DNA of 64,000 bases from Acheta domesticus. Lineage: Eukaryota; Arthropoda; Insecta; Orthoptera; Gryllidae. The stretch's first letter is position 1. Each line of letters starts with the position of its first letter. Below, piece by piece: positions 61,490 through 64,000 of this stretch. A program made the translations under genes and the position numbers. The notes under the pieces were generated by a model. It worked only from the letters and a program-made list of their open reading frames with translations. It made no database searches and was not told the DNA's origin. The stretch lies in the NCBI GenBank assembly GCA_031308135.1, contig JAHLJT010000631.1, forward strand, positions 262,464,925-262,528,924, in the 5' to 3' direction.

Positions 61490-62830
61490 TTTAAATTTCA
61501 AAACGTCCGTCCGCGTGTCCGTCCGTCCATCTATCTGCCCGTCCATTTGTCTGTGAATAACACTAGCGCCTTAACTATTCGTAGAATTTTTTCCAAAAAT
61601 AAATATTCCCTGGTCAGTTTGCATAGTCGTGCAATTTAAAAAAAGTATTCTTTAAATTTTGGGAGTACTTTACACGAAGGCACTGGGAGACTTTCAAAAT
61701 TTTCTCAAAAATGGTTCCATTGTTTTTTCTTTAAATTTCTTTTAAGAATGGAGTAAAGTACACATCTAAAGGTGTCATATATCCGAATTCCATTGTTAAC
61801 TCTGAATTTGCGAAAATTACAAAAGTGTGAATTTTTGTCGGCGTCTTTTCAGAACAATATTGAAAATAGGAGTTTCTTCAAATGAAATTAATTCTCCATA
61901 ATTAGATCTTTAATGAATGTCGTATACGTTTTTTGAAAATTTTAATTTTAACTTTTTGAAAGGAGAGTGCTAAATATACTGAATATTACGACAAATGCCA
62001 ATTTGGTGTATGATTTTATGTATATATATTTTTAATTAAACAAGTGTTCTTTTTCTGTACATCTCCTCTCACAACGTTAATATTTACATTAAGGACCTTC
62101 CGTTTTTAAGCGTCGTGTACTCTATCCGAGGGAAAAAATTAAATAAAACATTTGGAGCTGTTTTTGAATGAAAATAATTTTTTAAAATCATATTTCACTC
62201 AAAATTATGCGACTCATGTTTTTGAAACAATTTACGCAACCTTATTTAAATATCTATCTTTGAGCTGATTTAAAGAAAATATCGCTAACTGCATAATTGT
62301 TATTGTAGTAAGGGTCCGAAAAATTTTGCAATTTTCGAAAATTTAGAGACAGAAATGAGACAAGTGCTATTTGTTTAAGCGTTCTGCGCTTTATTCGAGA
62401 AAAAGTTAATCCAAAAATTTGGAGTCATATTTGAGAAAATGTTTAAAACGTCGAGACGTCATGTAAAGTTTTCCCAAAACTCATAACATCCGTTTTAATT
62501 CTAGGACCTCGAGTTCGGGCAGGTCGATCCGAGAACGTCTAGTTAACAGAAAATCATTTGAACTGTTTAGGCTTGGGTGTTTTCCACAGATGTTTGACGT
62601 AAACAATTTTTTTTTCATTATCAAGAACCCATAAAACGATTCTCACTAGACATGCTAGAGGAAGCTATTACTACATGTAGGAAAAAGATTTATCCATTTT
62701 TTCGAAGCCCCATAATACTTGTGTTTCTGACGAAAAATCGCGAACTTTTCGATGCACCTTTTCAAAACCTTCCCTTTACTATGTAATACGTAGTAGGCGA
62801 GAAAGTAAAAAAGATTATCGCAAAAATGTT
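61490..62830 (+). repeat. Dispersed 'ggacggacag' family, + copies
   Basis: 'CGTCCGTCCGCGTGTCCGTCC' like run at 61503, 'TTTGGAG', 'CTTTATTCGAG' and 'CATGCTAGAGGAAG' blocks. A further partial copy runs from about 63740 to the window end. Confidence 0.6.
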
Positions 62831-63110
62831 CAAAATTTTTTCTTTAATTTTTTTTCTTGATTACAACAAAGTGTGCTTATAAAACGGCACAGTTACTAGT
62901 TTTGTTGATATGTTCTGGATGTGTGCAAAACTTAAATTTTGTCAACGTCTTCTTGCAACTACAATATTAAAGATAAATATTTTTATTTAATGCAGTCTGT
63001 TCGATAAAATTATAAATTGAAATTATGACTTATAAAATTTCTAAATTTGAGAAAATTGCGAATTCAAATGTTCCTTTTCGTTTTTAAGACGTCAGGAAGG
63101 TTGAGTTTAC

Positions 63111-63185
63111 CAGTGCGACTGGTGGTGTAATAGGAACTTAAATGGCATGTTAAACCTAAGAACCTTAGTTCAAATCCCATCGTTG
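63111..63185 (+). mobile_element. Decayed tRNA-like SINE head
   Basis: A-box-like GACTGGTGGTGTAATAGG and B-box-like AGTTCAAATCCC are spaced as in a tRNA. Old and incomplete. Confidence 0.35.
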
Positions 63186-63424
63186 AAAAAAAGATAAGAT
63201 TGCTTTTGCATGTGCAAGTAGTGTAATGGCATTGCGTAGCCCTCACAAATAATGCGAGGAAATGTGTTGATGGAGCACCAGTTGTTCTTAGGGCGGTTTC
63301 TTACTGTGAGTAATTTTCTGCTGGTTCGTATGCTCTCGAAATTTTCAGAGCTCTTGTTCAACTTTGCTCAACTTGACCAACTGTGAGTCATTTGTAATGA
63401 AGGATGTGTTTATGCAGTGCGACC

Positions 63425-63560
63425 ATTTTATAAGAGTGCCGGTCGCGCGGGCTGAGATTTGGCCTCGGCGAACAAGGCAACGGATGCCGGGGAAATCGAG
63501 GCAGGGCGGCCGACGAACTGCCGAAGAGCGAAGGTGGCGTTTCGCTGCCGGGAAGTTTAA
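63425..63560. other. Small CpG-rich patch
   Basis: About 135 bp of GC-rich DNA in AT-rich surroundings. A frame across it (MQCDHFIRVPVARAEIWPRR) has no recognised relative. Confidence 0.3.
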
Positions 63561-64000
63561 ATTGTACTCACGGTACGGCACATGCTGGAACTACTCACCA
63601 TTGGCTCTGATGCACGCTTGACATCTACATAAGTTCTGGTTCATTCAGTAAATTATTGTGTCACATGTAACTATCAGATTGGAAGCTTTGGAGATAAAAC
63701 TTAGTAAATAGTTTGGGAGTAAGATGTACGAGTAGTCGTATTGTTGGATCCGGAGACCATTAAGATATTTGAATTTTTGGGGGGTACTTTACAAGAAGCC
63801 CCATGACGTCATCAGAATTTTCTGTAAAATGGCTGGAAATTGTCCTGAAAATTTTTTGTTCGAATAGAAGAAAGTATTTATAAGCGTGATGTAGTTCCGA
63901 TTTTCATCAAAACCTCTGACATTTAGAAAGTTGTTACCATCTTTATTTTTGAAACACGTTTTGAAAGAAGTCTGAGCTGAGCCAATAGTATAATGTTTGC

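Overview
The window is nuclear DNA of an insect-like arthropod. Protein-coding sequence is sparse and split into short exons with GT-AG introns of up to 10.6 kb. The rest is AT-rich and full of mobile-element debris: tRNA-headed SINEs, truncated LINEs, hAT-, pogo/Tigger- and TA-flanked DNA elements, fold-back elements and microsatellites. Nothing looks prokaryotic. The host order cannot be fixed from the sequence; a large, repeat-rich insect genome is the best description.

Four genes are supported. (1) A secreted phospholipase A2 on the + strand, three exons, 11169-19421, with the complete catalytic core (CCxxHD, D166) and a predicted 199-residue precursor. (2) CDK5RAP3 on the - strand, nine exons, 48995-34328, complete from initiator to stop. 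It spliced cleanly in every intron phase except for one extra base in exon 3. (3) TMED7, a p24 cargo receptor, - strand, three exons, 51137-50313, complete at 212 residues. (4) A single-exon 383-codon gene on the + strand, 52495-53646, whose middle resembles the C11orf65/MFI family. TMED7 and CDK5RAP3 lie in tandem; the MFI-like gene is divergent from TMED7 with about 1.4 kb between them. CDK5RAP3 (UFMylation at the ER) and TMED7 (ER-Golgi transport) both act in the early secretory pathway, but nothing here shows joint regulation.

Layout: 0-11 kb is repeats (hAT-like MITEs, a SINE carrying a giant AT/GT microsatellite, a Tigger-like transposon with a transposase tail, two CpG-rich patches). 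11-19.4 kb is the PLA2 gene, with a 1.26 kb fold-back element in intron 1 and a LINE endonuclease remnant in intron 2. 19.4-34.3 kb is gene-poor (MITE, LINE pieces, SINE, CpG patch, an unrecognised acidic ORF at 24.9 kb, 140-bp tandem repeats, a Tigger-like MITE). 34.3-51.1 kb holds CDK5RAP3 and TMED7. The large CDK5RAP3 intron contains a LINE RT fragment, three palindromic units with GCGCATGCGC cores, a hAT MITE with target duplication, and a 2-kb inverted repeat. 51-54 kb is the MFI-like gene, and 54-64 kb is mostly repeats, including a perfect 66-bp inverted repeat with a hammerhead-like motif and a perfect 23-bp hairpin.

I found no clear new gene system. The most unusual items are the palindrome triplet at 39.7-40.2 kb, the hammerhead-like motifs at 9.6 and 56.0 kb, the exact hairpin at 60.97 kb, the initiator-only first exon and homopolymer frameshift in CDK5RAP3, and a microsatellite that grew inside a SINE.
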